Assembly: GCA_036346275.1 (NCBI GenBank) | Contig: CM070711.1 | Location: forward strand, 62,039,078-62,103,077 | Length of the DNA: 64,000 nucleotides | Source: Otatea glauca | Lineage: Eukaryota > Streptophyta > Magnoliopsida > Poales > Poaceae | Reading direction: 5' to 3' | Shown: piece after piece, positions 23,601 through 34,901 of the stretch | Numbering within the stretch: the stretch's first letter is position 1 | Layout of the letters: every line of letters begins with the position of its first letter | Translations under genes and position numbers: made by a program | Notes under the pieces: generated by a model | Databases searched by the model: none | What the model saw: only the letters and a program-made list of their open reading frames with translations | What the model was told of the DNA's origin: nothing

Positions 23601-26600
23601 ACAAGCTCAACAATTCTTAATGCTCAAACATTCATAATGCTAGATCATCCATGCATGTTTTACAGTAGATAATACTTGATCTTAGATGTATTTTAGTGAA
23701 GGAACACGTTAATTTGGAGTACATGCGAAAGGGCTAAGTTTATGGGCACCAATTCTGTCAGAGTTGGTGTGACCGGTCTGACCGCCCGACTGCCAATAGA
23801 ACGGTATTTTCTTGCTGTGTGATGACAGCGAAGGGAGGTGCTCTAAGTGCAATGAGAGTGAAAAGAATGTAGAGAGGAGCCTCATCACTGCAAGGTTGGC
23901 CTTGCACTAGGAGATCGGCTCGGTGAAGGGGATGGAGGTGACTTGTTCCTCCCAGCTTGGTTGTGAACTTGCTGCTGTCTTCTCCGTGCTACTGTAGTGG
24001 GGTCTCCTCCTAGCTTGGAAAGGTGGGTTGTAACCACTTCATGGCCAAAGCTTGGGAATGCATTTGCAAGAAAAGATGAAGGAAGAATATGAGCACCTCT
24101 TGCTACATGGACATCAAGAACAAGGGAAAGCAAGTTTTATTTTTGCAAATGAAAGTGCTCAAATCACCTTGGATGTATTGTGCTTACCGTTTACTGTTGG
24201 AATAGATGGGATGCTAGGGAGATGGGGAATCCGATGGTGTAACATGCATGAGCGAGATTTTGGTTTTTGAGTGGATTCGAGATGGAAAGAGAAGATGGGG
24301 GTGTTACTGCCCTGCTGCTATTCTTGCTGCAAATGAAGAACAATGAGCAAGAAATGAAGAATCAAGAGAAGACCCCAAACAAATCTTCATGCATGTGCTC
24401 ACCACTTGGATGGATGGGGAGCTAGAGAGACGGGGAATCCAATGGTATAACATGCATAAGCTAGTTTGTGGTTCTTGCCTTCTTGGATGATTTGGGAGGA
24501 GGGTAGTGAAGTGGGCAGGGAGATGGGAGAAATGAGGGAAGAGAGGGGAGTGAGATGGAGAGGGAAGATAAGTGCTGCCCCTCTCTCCCTTACATGTGGG
24601 GCCAGGGCCTACATGTCATTGAGAGGGTAAAGGATTGGGGGAGAGTGAGAGGGTGTGAGGTGGCAGGGCTGCTGCTGCTATGACATGTGGGGCATGGCCC
24701 ACATGTCATAGCCAAAAAAAGGATTTGTTGGAGAATCGAGTTGGCTTCTAAAAATTCAACAATTTCAATTTTTATGCATGGTAAATAATCTAGTGCTCAT
24801 ATAGTCTATCTCCTTTTTTTTTCTTGCATTAGTTGCTTGCTACTCTAAGGACTTTGTTTTTGAATTAAGGGTTTAATTCTTAGTGCCAATTTCTTTTATG
24901 CAACACATGATGCAAAAAAAAAATCAGAAAATTTAAAAATGAGTATGATAACATGAGCATGACATGCATGTCTAACCCACTTATGGAATTTGGTCTGTTA
25001 CAATATTCCACTGATCCGTCATCCTTGATATTCTTATACACATAACATTAACAGTTTTATTTGGTTTTACCTAATATTTGCAGATGGTAGTGACCAAGAC
25101 TTTGGTTGGACGAAAGCCAAATGCTGTAAGTTTTTAGTTTAGTTCAGATTCATATACAGTTGTATTATATTCGTAAAAAAGCACTACCTCCAGATGTAGT
25201 TTTTGGCCAAAAGGTTTTTGTTCAGTAGTTGCTGTTTTGCACTTCCTAGGCAACTTTTTGTCTAAAGTAACATCATTAAGGTTCTTCAATATTTTAATTG
25301 TTTCCATGCACACATTAATCACTTTGGATTTTTCTCTGTAATTTGACTTCTAAAAGTATTTAATTGAAGTGGGAACTGAGAAGACAATAGTCGTTGCCTT
25401 CGTCTAAATGATCTTAGCTAAAATGACATCCATTTTGTACTGGAAGTGGCAATAAACTGCTTTTTCTTCTTAAAATTAGTAATAAACTACTACCTCCAGT
25501 CACATATACATGTTGTTTTGGACATCGACACAGTCTCCAAGACACAACTTTGACCACTAATTTCTATTGTAATATATTTGTAAAACCCAATAAAATTATA
25601 ATATTATGAAGTACTTTTCGAGACAAATATTTAAAATGTTAGATTTAGTGGAGAAGAGAGGAATTGGGGCTGAATAGTTAGCTGTCTTGTAAGAGCCCCC
25701 AGGGGCTAATATATAGTTTACATGAGTGAAACCCTAGACTAGACTACAATTCCTTAACTACCCCTCACACCCACATGACTGTTACACTTCTACCCTTTAT
25801 ACATTACACTACTATCCGCGGCTGGCGATGACAGAGGAGCTCAAGCGAGTCCAGCTCGGTGATGATAGGGATGAGCCACTGGCGACAGATCTACTCTCTG
25901 CGGTGATTTAGATGCGCGGATTTGGCTTGAGATGGTCGGCCTTGTCGGCGATGGCTTGACGCGGCGAGGTGAGAAATGAAGATGGGTAGAGTGCTCTGGG
26001 GCTGCTTGCTAGTGTTGCTTGACGATAATGCAAAGAAGATGACGATGCTGCTGCTGCTACTACTTGACACTAAGAAACTAGTAGAACTAATGATATACCA
26101 AAAAGTAAAAACGAAGTTGGATGCCTGCCCTTAGGAGTGGAGATTGGTCCTCCCAGGGGCAACGACCGTGGTGGAAGATGAGGCTAGAGCTTGGATCTAT
26201 GCTCTGATACCATGTTAGATTTAGTGGAGAAGAGAGGAATTGGAGCTGAATAGTTAGATTTATTGCAAGAGCCCGAGGGGCTAATATATAGTGTACATGA
26301 GTGAAACCTTAGACTAAACTACAATTCCTTAACTAACCCTAGTACCCACATGACTATTACACTTCTATCTTTGATACATTACACTACTATCCTTAACATA
26401 GTAATATATTGATAGTCAAAGTTTCGAAAGTTTGACTGTACCTATGTCCAAAACGATATGTATTTGTAACTGGAGGGAGTACTTTGTATTTGTACTACTG
26501 TCCTATGTTCTATGTAATAGACTCAAAAAAAATTTCAGCAAGTCGTACTAATGTGAATGTTTTCTGAAAATAATCTGACATGTCAAGTGTTATATGAGGT

Positions 26601-28496
26601 GAATGCTTTCCTTTTATTTCTCTGGATCGTCAATAATCAAATAGGCATTCCCGTTTTCATCCCCTGCTCAGCAATGCTTCGTCATGCACCCAAAATTAAA
26701 TTAGTAATATTTTTCACCGAACTGAATTATATTTACCTATATCTACGATTATTATTCTAATAAAGTATTATACATTTTTCTCTTAGAGATGATTAGGGTT
26801 TGAACTTCAGCCAAAGCAGATATTGGTAAGGATTTGTGCATATGATTGCATGCGAAATGTTACCCTCTAGCTTGCACTGGCTCTTCTTTTTTGATACATG
26901 ATGTTCGTGCCGACCTTGCAGAAAGGAGCTGCTCGAAGGGAGCACGATTGTATTCCAGATGAACACTACGTGCAGACATTATTTTCTGTAAGGCTTAACA
27001 TATATTTGAAATTTGACATAATAACTCGTTACATCAGTTCATAATGCTTGGGTCATTCTTTTAATATTCTAGATCAAAGGACTTGAACATGAACTGGAAA
27101 GAAGAACTTTGACCTATACATCATGGAACCAGTCATCATCAGATCCTAAAGATAAAAATACTTGGCATCCAATGACATTTGAGTATGACACAGCAAATCC
27201 TGAGCATATCAATGCTATAAAGGTAATCTATGCTGATTTTGTTTTTCATGTCTTTTATCTTTTCATCACTGGTGTGTGAATGTTACAGAAACCTAAAATC
27301 ATTTACTGGTCTATGTTGTCCTTTTGCCCCCCAAATTTGCATGGCTAATAGCAAATTCCAGTTGTATTCTATCTATCCTGGTAATCAAACAAGATAGTGG
27401 AATCTGCAGAATGAGAATACATTCTCTGTTTTACCAGAATAGGGAAACAATCTGCTCAGTATTTTTATCTGCATTGTAGAATTCCTTGCGAGTTAGTTAC
27501 CTGAAGCCTTTGTGGAGAGGAATAGGTTTCCTGTCAATGATTGAGACTCAGGGTCTCCTGTCGAACTTATGGGAAATAAAAGTAAGTGAGCACAATCAAG
27601 CAGAGATTTTATCACTGTGGACAGAATGAGTGTTTACAAGTTTGCGAATGAATGAATGTGTTCTGGGGGCACGTAGGCCACCCTATTTATGCCTACCGAA
27701 GAGGTAGCAGTTAATGCTGCTAAAGGTGTCTCTTGTTGTCACGCTTGTGTCTTGAACATTTGTGTGTTCTTCCAACAGTCATAAGTTGCTGGGAGTGCCA
27801 ACAACTACTCTCAAGTATTAAACTAATGAGTCACGTGGAAAACCGTCATGGTAGCTAGTCATCTCTTAGACATGACTGGTCGTCTTTAGTTTCTGACCAG
27901 TTTAGTGTTATTAAAGGAATAAGGCTTCCTTAATTTCGAGGTCGTTACATTTGACTGTTATATTAAGTGAGCCTCACATAATATGACATGTGGGTCCAGG
28001 TTTAATGGGCCCAATTTTTTTGGGGGAAATTTATCTGATTTACTTGACTGAAATATGCTTGACCTGGTCTAGTATCCTCGTCATTTCCTATGACACCTGC
28101 AAAGTTTATGATATGATTCAAGCCTCATAGATGGGATGCGTTGTTTCTGACTGCTTTTCTTAAGATATACATTGGAAACAACAATTTGAAAAGACCTCCA
28201 TTACATACGGTATATCATTCAGTTAACATCATGTCACTTGTAGTTTGTTATGACTAATTTTGCAGAGTATCAATCATTAACATCATGTCACTTATAGTTT
28301 GTTATGATCAATTTTGCAGAGTATCGATCATGTGAACTATCAGATGGAGTACAGGACTGAGTGGTGCCAATGCAATGGTACCTCCGTTCCATGTTTTCTA
28401 TTTGCCAGGAAGTTCTCCTACAGTGCGGCCATGCATCTATTGGAGGAGGGTGCACTTGGTCCGCTAAGATCTGCTCAGCTACTGTTTAACTTCTAG
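17614..28496 (+). CDS. GT14 family Branch/DUF266 glycosyltransferase
   Basis: This is a predicted Golgi type II membrane glycosyltransferase of the Core-2/I-branching (GT14, DUF266) family, related to the group containing rice BC10. The exact acceptor is unknown. Ten exons give 380 aa: 17614-17868, 17983-18099, 18206-18306, 19127-19198, 19302-19383, 19465-19545, 25084-25125, 26922-26987, 27073-27222, 28320-28496. All introns are GT-AG and frame is kept. A short basic tail precedes a signal anchor at about residues 25-43. The Branch domain starts near residue 63 with KVAFLFLVRAG. Family motifs include LLSDSCVPLYN (about 154-164) and DCIPDEHYVQTL (about 259-270). The 3' end lies about 1 kb from the convergent FPS gene. 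Introns 6 and 7 contain nested transposons. An out-of-frame upstream ATG at 17541 could lower translation. Confidence 0.93.
21008..21065. repeat. 58-bp near-perfect hairpin in the gypsy LTR
   Basis: TGACCCAAACGGGGCTACAT followed by GCAAACG is mirrored by CGTTTGCATGTAGTCCCGTT followed by TGGGTCA. The arms are about 27 nt, separated by about three bases, with one mismatch. RNA from this region would form a very stable stem-loop. It has no counterpart in the inverted right half. Confidence 0.9.
21892..23191 (+). pseudogene. gypsy gag, protease and partial reverse transcriptase
   Basis: Plus-strand pieces in shifting frames encode a gag tail and the end of a zinc-knuckle region. An aspartic protease follows with the active-site motif LFDSGASHSFI, then EVILGVDWLS. 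The start of reverse transcriptase reads DVFPKELPG and PYRMPPNELELKKQL, then IRPSSSPWG. The coding sequence ends at 23191, before the catalytic YxDD motif. RNase H and integrase are absent. Several frameshifts make this non-functional. Confidence 0.85.
25490..26479. mobile_element. Stowaway MITE interrupted by an LTR element
   Basis: The ends are CTACCTCCAGTCACATATAC and its inverted partner GTATTTGTAACTGGAGGGAG, flanked by TA dinucleotides (25488-25489 and 26480-26481). A GACATCGAC/TGTCCAAAAC subterminal pair is also inverted. The original MITE is only about 230 bp. The rest is the LTR element at 25637-26398. It lies in intron 7 of the GT14 gene. Confidence 0.75.
25637..26398 (-). mobile_element. 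Small non-autonomous LTR (TRIM-like) element
   Basis: Direct repeats of about 181 and 186 bp (25637-25817 and 26213-26398) both start TGTTAGATTTAGTGGAGAAG. The right repeat ends CTTAACA. Immediately left of the right repeat, GCTCTGATACCA is the complement of the classic primer-binding site for initiator tRNA-Met, so the element reads on the minus strand. The interior is only about 395 bp and non-coding. The last bases of the left repeat and a clear target duplication are missing. Confidence 0.75.
27223..28221. other. GT14 intron 9, no element resolved
   Basis: This is most of the 1.1-kb last intron. It has no open frame with recognisable domains and no clean terminal repeats. The 3' end carries the 54-bp duplication listed next. 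Confidence 0.4.
28222..28329 (+). repeat. 54-bp duplication of the exon 10 splice acceptor
   Basis: Two adjacent 54-bp copies (28222-28275 and 28276-28329) each contain TTAACATCATGTCACTT and an AATTTTGCAGAGTATC acceptor. The second acceptor (exon start 28320) gives the family-consistent reading SIDHVNYQMEYRTEW. The first (28266) keeps the frame length but meets a TAA after four codons. It is therefore a decoy that would truncate the protein if used. Confidence 0.85.
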
Positions 28497-28875
28497 CAAA
28501 ATTTTGTACATACAAGTTCTCATGTTTTGCTTTGTCACGTCTGGGCACAGTTCATAGTCAGTACCAGCCTTCACTGGGCGCAGTACATTTGCAGCTGAAG
28601 CTGCTGGGCTACGGAGTATCATAGTGTACTGATAGTGATCAGATTGTGCATAGAACGTTGGGACAGAAGGTTTAATGTACAGAGAGCATCAATTTTGAAG
28701 TTTGTCATCCGCATCACTATGCATCTTCAAGTGAGTTTTGAGGCATGGTCGCTGGGACAGCTATCTTGTAACATACGATGAAGCATGCTCAACCCTTCCT
28801 GCAATGGTGTTGCTAACAGAATAGGAAAGCTGTAACAATAGCTTGATAAATGATCTTATACATACAAATAAAATA
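28497..28875. other. GT14 3' flank
   Basis: Presumed 3' UTR and spacer after the TAG stop codon. An AATAAA-like element is present near 28866. No other structure was seen. Confidence 0.45.
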
Positions 28876-29132
28876 CTTCCTTCCTCCAAATTTATTTGGT
28901 ATATTTTTTAAATACTCGTGTTTATAAATATAGGGCGTATTTCGTGTTCTAATGCAAAATTAACATGATTCCCTTTTATACCCCCTAATAAATATGCAGC
29001 TTTACTTGCAATTCTCTACATGCATTGAATATAATATTTAGAGATAATAAGTAGAGGTAATTTAGTTATTTTCATTATCTCCTCAATCTATGTGCCAATA
29101 GAAAATACGCCGGATAAGCTTGACGAAGGGAG
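28876..29132. mobile_element. Stowaway-like MITE between convergent genes
   Basis: The element starts CTTCCTTCCTCCAAATTTAT after TA and ends GACGAAGGGAG before TA. The internal sequence (AATATAGGGCGTATTTCGTG, AATATAATATTTAGAGATAA) matches the MITE at 14025-14261. It lies between the convergent 3' ends of the GT14 and FPS genes. Confidence 0.75.
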
Positions 29133-29477
29133 TAACAAGTACATTTCTTATTCCATTCTTTCACGAGAAAAATCATGACGACAGTCATTTATTTGTTGCA
29201 TACAGGGTCTTAGCCATACTGGACGCAAACAGGAGATAAATATTTTCACCTGACTGTTCAGCATGTTCAGTATACTAGTCATATCGGTCAATGTGAAACA
29301 TCTTGCTTGCGGCATAGTCCGTAGAACATAGCAAAAACCAGTGTCCTTTTCTTTATTTATCGACACATGTTAAAGGTTCAGCACAGTCCTGTATGTCAAC
29401 TTACCACGCCTAACATAGAGCAACACAAGAACCCAAAATGATTCCACCATTTTTTTTATTTGCTTGCGAGAAAATTA

Positions 29478-32400
29478 CTACTTCCTCCTCTGGAAGATTT
29501 TGTGCAGAAAGGATTTCAACACCGCTTGTATTGCTTCATTCGGTTGCGCTTCAATGGCTGAGATCAGCTTTTCGTAACTCTCACTTTCATACTGACAGAA
29601 CACCCTCTGGAAAAAGAAGATAAAAGCACATCATGCATGATTGCATGGTAGAGAAGAGTGCAGTAACTACCAAAAGAAACAGAGAGGTGGTAGGTCACTG
29701 TGAGTTTTCTCTTTGTTTCTGTAAACCATGGCAAGGTCTAGTAGAGGAAGCATCTTGGTTGACTATGTTCAATATGAAGGGAAGGGTCGCTAGAACGCTA
29801 GTATAAGGCATCTTTAAAGGGGTAAAGCTAACTCTTTCCTCCAAAAAGAATCCAATAATAAAAACTAAAAAAACAGAGGAAAACCTCGAGATCGAGCTCT
29901 TTATACAGATCCTTCACTTTTGCAACGCAAGCAGGATCTGATTTCCCATAATTTTCCTGTGCATGACATACAAAGAGTAAGATATTGTGCTCTAATAATG
30001 TCATAGAAAGATACAGTCCATGGACCTTACAAGTAAGACGTCTTTTTGTATCTCACTGGCGCGCTCTACTGCTTGAACAAATAACCAAGAGCACTTGAAG
30101 TCTTCAATGTCAGTACCGATCTGTGATAAGATGCTTTTGGAATAAAATCCAAAGATTTTTTGACAGTGATAGACTGATTGCGAAGTAATGAAGTTACCTT
30201 GCCAATAACTTCTGGATCACCAAAACAGTCCAGATAATCATCCTGAAAGGAAATCTAACTATTAACATCAAATGTGAAATCATAAATACCAGAAAGAAAT
30301 TTTTTTAATTCAAGTGAAAAAAACTGTACTGTGAAGGTGACTATACCTGAATTTGGAAGTAAACACCCATTTCAACTAGGATGTGCTTCACTTGAACATA
30401 ATCGTCCAAACTCTGACCAGATAATAGCAGTGCACATGCGACCTTATAACAGGTTAAAAGAATTTTGCTGCTGGTGAATCCGAACTCCAGAGTAAGGAGG
30501 TATCGATCACAAAAAAGTTAACATCACTACAACATGTTCATCAACACTTGTGACAAAAACAAATTAAAATAAACTGTTGCTTCTAAGGTCAACTTCACAT
30601 TTCACCCAGAGCCATGTGTACCCTCAGTGAGGAATCTTGCACATGACACAGTGAAGAGGGTGGGAAACAATCATCATTTGAATTGGATAGCTAGTTCTAC
30701 TTTGACCAGATACATAAGAGTAATGATGCAAGTACTCACAATAGCAGGTAACACTTTCCATGCATATGTTTTCATCTAGAATCTATTGATGAACAATAAC
30801 CTGAACTAATGCTGTCGAAATATGTTAAATCAATAGTTTCTTTACCGGCAAATAGAATGAATAGTAAGCTGTCTTGTATTCTACAATGCGCCGGTAACTG
30901 CATAAAATTCAAAGCATTTCCTATTAGCAGTAAAAAAAGAGAGTAAAATACAAAATGATAAATAATTGTTTTCTAACTTATTAAGCATGCACATAATAAC
31001 ATCAGAGAATTTCATAATCAGGTGACATACACGTGTAAATTATACTTGCTCAAATCTTTCTGCCCTTCATTTGTTGTAATTTGGTCTAACAATTCACCTG
31101 AAGTTGTCTGAAACTCAACCTAGATGAGTAGCAACAATTATGCTCCTGTAATGGATGTGGCACTAAAACGAGAGTAGTTTTGAATACAACGAATTACCTC
31201 ATTGAACAAGTCCAGGAGATCGACATAGTAAGTTTTCCCATAGATATAACGCCTAAAGATCCGGGAAATTTGGCTGCGAAGGACAAGTCCATCATTTATA
31301 GCAATGAGGCCAACCTGCTCAAAGTTTAGACAAAACACACTGATCCATAACAAAATCATCAAAGTCAAACAAAAATAGAATTTAAAAACATTAATCGGTG
31401 TATTTACATAATGGTGCTAAATGCTAAGTAATCAAGTCAATAGCATGGCAGCATCTGGTTTCTAGTGACATAATACCCCTTTGATTGGCTTTGAGTCTAG
31501 CAAAGATTGCATATCGGACAATATTTACTCATGCCTTTCTTTAGTTGGTGCACAATTGTAACATTTCACTTTTTTTTTTTAAATGTAACACTTCTAATGA
31601 ACAATTAAACATCTACAAGAAGGCAAGTCCATCTTTAGACAGAACAACAAGTTACTTGACAAACCTTCGGAAGTCTATACCAACAAGGTTTTCCTCGCCT
31701 TGTTTGAGAATTATCCATAATATCATCAAGAATTAGAAAATAAGCCTGAAGCTGCACGTTAGTCAAAGAACATAAAAAAAAATCAATTAAATCTGCTAAA
31801 TATGGTTTCATAATACTCAAATCACTAAATCACAGAAGTATTGTTTACCCATTCGATGCCCCAACCAAGGATGCAAGCTAGAAACACTTCCTCCTCACTC
31901 GGTTCAGATCCAGCTTTCAACAATTTATAGCTCTCAATAACAGCCAACCCACGGTTCAGCTTTCCTGTACATGAGAAAACATAAATCATTTGGCAGCCAC
32001 AAATCATTGTGTACCATCTTGTGACTTCATTGTCTCAAAAAGCATGCATTTGCTCACCACCAAGCACGTTGTAGTCCAACATCTGCTCAGAGAAAAAGGT
32101 TCAAGTAAATTTTAGCAAAACATGTACAGCTAATTGTAATTAAAAAAACAAATTATAAATAACTGGGGAAGAAGTTAAATAGTTAGAAAGGCAAGCAATT
32201 ATGGATAAAGAAAGGTGGACATCATGCCTAACAGTGAAATATATAGCAGCTTGAAGATTAAATCTAGAATCTATTGATGAACAATACCTGAACTAATGCT
32301 GTCGAAATATGTTAAATGAACACGCTTGTTTACTGGAAAATAGAATGAATAGTAAGCTGTCTTGTATTCTACAATGTGCCGGTACTTTCCTTCGCTCCAT

Positions 32401-33965
32401 CCTCTTCGTTGCAGTGAGAACCAAGGGGCCACCTCCTCACCCTCTTCTTTTAATAACTATGTTGCTGGCTGACCTCTTGGTTATTCTGCTTGCGGTGGTT
32501 GTCCGTGCTCTAGCTGTGGCTGGTTGTGCTAGTTGTTGCCATTCGATCGTGTTCGTGCTAGTGTTGATGTAGTCCGTTGTACCATGGCAGGTTCACTTGG
32601 TGAGCCATGGTGTGCACCCTATTAATGGCTGCAGTTCAAGCCCTTGCAAGTTTCACGGTTCCTCAGTTTGTGTAATTCCTTGTTGTTAGCCAGTTTCATG
32701 CTTTGTTGTTTGTAAGTTGGGTGAGGGTCGTGTTTTGTCGTTGCTCCACAAGATGCTGGTCTTGTTGGTGCAATTGATGTCATGGTGGGAGTTCGAGGTT
32801 TGGGATTCCTTTTCCGGTGTTGGTGTCTCCCCTTTTAGAGCTGGTGGTTGGTGTCTATGTTGTTCCCCCTCTAGAGGCTAAGCTTATATTCTATTCTTTT
32901 GAAATGAATAGCAGAGTTTGTGCCCTTAATTTTAAAAAAATCTTGAACATTCAGCGCTATTAGATGTTCTGCTCATTTAACAGATTCTAACGTTATGAAC
33001 TAAGGGCTGTGACATGCCATTCAATGTTTCAGACTTATCTGACCATCGCAATGCCATCTCGAACAAGTTGCAAAATTGCATTTTATCAGATTGGTGAATA
33101 ATCCTACTATGGGTGCAAGTTTTTTGAGTTTCTCTTCTAAATCGAACTATATAAAATCTCTTAAGCCTCCGAACATTCTTCAGTAATTCCTATGCAAATG
33201 GCAATGGTTAGCATCACACGAGCCCCATGCCAGTGATAAGAAAAACAGAGTGAGGTCCTGTTTGGCAGAGTTCCAGATCTTAGTTCCACCTCAGATCTGA
33301 AGCTTTTAGGCTAAAATAAAGTGAATTAAGTTTATATTTGTAGTCTAAAATGTAAACAAGATGACTCACCTAAACACTCTTAATATATCCACAGCTCCAG
33401 CTCTACGGATCTGGTGGAACTAGAAATACCCAGCGCTGGAGCTATGCCAAACACAGCCTGAATCAGTGGAGTGCCCAGAGAAAGCTAAAGGCCACACTTT
33501 CTTTCTTGCATTAATTTCACAACCACAAAGCTGTTCCAAGTCACGGCTAAACGACAATACAACATGTTGCCAGATGAATTCATCCACGGTTCATTTTCTT
33601 TCTTCCTCTTTTTCATGGAAAACGCATTGTTCAGTGTTCAAAGCTCCTTCTAAAAAATACGGATAAACAGATTTTTCTCAACTATTTATTCTTACAACAT
33701 GCATCATATCACAGTGATCTCCAACTCAACTTCAACTCGTAGCCAATAATAAGAAAAGAAAAGAAAACCTAAAGGCTGTTTCTGGAGGAGGGGCACAAGA
33801 AGTAGAGAAGTAATTAGCACTCACGCCATCGAGCCATTGGATGGCGTCGTCGTTGAAGTCGAAGGAGGGGTCCCGGAGGAGCTCGGCCTTGAGGGTGTCG
33901 TACACCCGTCGGAACGCCGCCGCCGCCGTCTCCGGCCGCGCTTCGCTCGTCCCCGCCGCGGCCAT
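29478..33965 (-). CDS. FPS: Farnesyl diphosphate synthase
   Basis: It condenses dimethylallyl diphosphate with two isopentenyl diphosphates to farnesyl diphosphate, the precursor of sterols, sesquiterpenes and protein prenyl groups. Twelve minus-strand exons give 352 aa: 33825-33965, 32058-32082, 31849-31964, 31665-31751, 31198-31314, 31031-31119, 30846-30897, 30347-30442, 30198-30242, 30031-30120, 29885-29956, 29478-29606. All introns are GT-AG and all junctions are in frame. The first aspartate-rich motif is DDIMD (residues 103-107), followed by NSQTRRGKPCWYR. The second is DDYLD (242-246), followed by CFGDPEVIGKIGTDI. The carboxy terminus HKIFQRRK is typical. No transit peptide is evident, so a cytosolic enzyme is expected. 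The length matches plant FPS. Intron 1 carries a stray copy of exon 7. A gypsy LTR begins 489 bp upstream of the start codon. Confidence 0.97.
32263..32384 (-). repeat. Copy of FPS exon 7 and flank inside FPS intron 1
   Basis: This segment matches 30775-30895, which covers part of intron 7 plus almost all of exon 7. Shared stretches include TCTAGAATCTATTGATGAAC and GAATGAATAGTAAGCTGTCT, with a small diverged patch in between. Orientation is the same as the parent. The copy ends at GCCGGTAC, just short of the splice acceptor, so it is unlikely to be spliced in. Confidence 0.9.
32385..32942. mobile_element. Possible LINE 3' fragment in FPS intron 1
   Basis: The sequence is GT-rich with a tail reading TTTTGAAATGAATAGCAGAG and ending in an A-run near 32934-32941. 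That resembles the 3' end of plant LINE elements. It directly abuts the copied exon 7 segment. No reverse transcriptase frame was found, so the class call is tentative. Confidence 0.35.
33252..33460. mobile_element. hAT-type MITE in FPS intron 1
   Basis: Terminal inverted repeats GAGGTCCTGTTTGGCAGAGT and (reading inward from the right) CAGGCTGTGTTTGGCATAGC bound about 209 bp of non-coding DNA. This is a common grass MITE type with a CTGTTTGGCA core. A clean target duplication could not be read. Confidence 0.65.
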
Positions 33966-34453
33966 AAATGCAGTATCTTTTGTGTGCGTGTGGGCTGGGC
34001 TGGTGCGCGCGTGTACGCGAAAGCCGCGGCTGATAAGACGTGTGGCGAGCGTGCCAGTCTTATTTATCTCGTGTTGTTTTCTTTAGAACTTTCGCATCTT
34101 CTGGTAATAGTATAGTTGCTTGCGGTGTGGTTGTCACTTTCAGGTCTTGGTCTTGCCTGTCGTCGGTAGCCGAGCCATTTTCCTCTTGGCTTCTCGGTGG
34201 AGATCCGGAACTGCTGTGCGGTTGACATGAAATATTCCCGGTTTTACAGTTAGGAACAACGGGATCACAACAAGATTTCTGAACATTGACTTGCCTTGAT
34301 CACGACGTTTATAAGACTGATAATCGTTTGCTCATAATTTTAAGCGGACGGGCGCTTCATCCGTTGTGTTGTCGACGTTACCATCCACAATATGCTTAGA
34401 GGAACACCTAATAGCTAGGAGAGTGGAGACGAGAGGCGGTGGAGTTGTGGGGT
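33966..34453 (-). promoter_or_regulatory. FPS promoter region, bounded by a gypsy LTR
   Basis: This is the 488 bp between the FPS start codon and the nearest LTR. A weak TATA-like GATAAATAAG (minus strand, about 34054-34066) lies roughly 90-100 bp before the start codon. No other element is identified with confidence. Confidence 0.4.
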
Positions 34454-34901
34454 TGTTACGGGTTTGAGTGTAGAGACGCGTGCCTGGTCGTTGACCGGCA
34501 CGGGAACAGGTGGACGTCGACGCCGTGATGACGGACGACGGAAAAATAGCGAACGGAGCTACCGGCCTTGTTCTACGGAAGACACCGCCACGAGACAATT
34601 TGCAACAGAATAATACCGTCATTTTCATTCATTTTTCTCTATACATATAGCAGTCCATCAGCTGATCCGTGAGGATCAAATAGATAGGCAAGTTATTTAA
34701 CTGACCAAAAATGACTAAGCAAATATGAGAACAAAAGGAAGGATTAGCTAACTATCCAAATATAACTAACTACTGAGTACTTTCTAAAAGCAGCAACCGA
34801 GCCTTCAAGTTTCTGATTGCCCGCCGAAGAATTCGCCTGGCTGATCTTCCGCCGTCTCTTTCTGAATTCTTCGCTTGCGGTAATATACATGACCCATGAC
34901 A
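34454..34901 (-). repeat. 3' LTR of the gypsy element
   Basis: It starts TGTTACGGGTTTG and ends CCATGACA on the plus strand. Read in element orientation (minus), it points toward the FPS gene and could supply promoter or read-through signals there. Confidence 0.95.

Larger units (their letters stand above)
20297..25002. mobile_element. Head-to-head Ty3/gypsy composite in GT14 intron 6
   Basis: The left end begins TGTAACAGCCCAAATTCCAT, a typical grass gypsy LTR start. The right end is its inverted counterpart, ending TGGAATTTGGTCTGTTACA with a few changes. About 700 bp at 20297-20998 is inverted at about 24335-25002. The left half runs LTR, gag, protease and the start of reverse transcriptase on the plus strand and stops abruptly near 23190. 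The right half looks like a related LTR in minus orientation. Flanking pentamers ATAGT and ATATT differ at one position, so a single integration is possible but not proven. A short segment near 24200-24250 repeats part of the inverted arm. Confidence 0.7.

Noticed and set aside
7190..33965. Idea that PEAMT, GT14 and FPS form a metabolic gene cluster
   Set aside because: Separate housekeeping-type functions, large spacing, mixed orientation and no shared regulatory motif. Co-location is best read as ordinary gene order.
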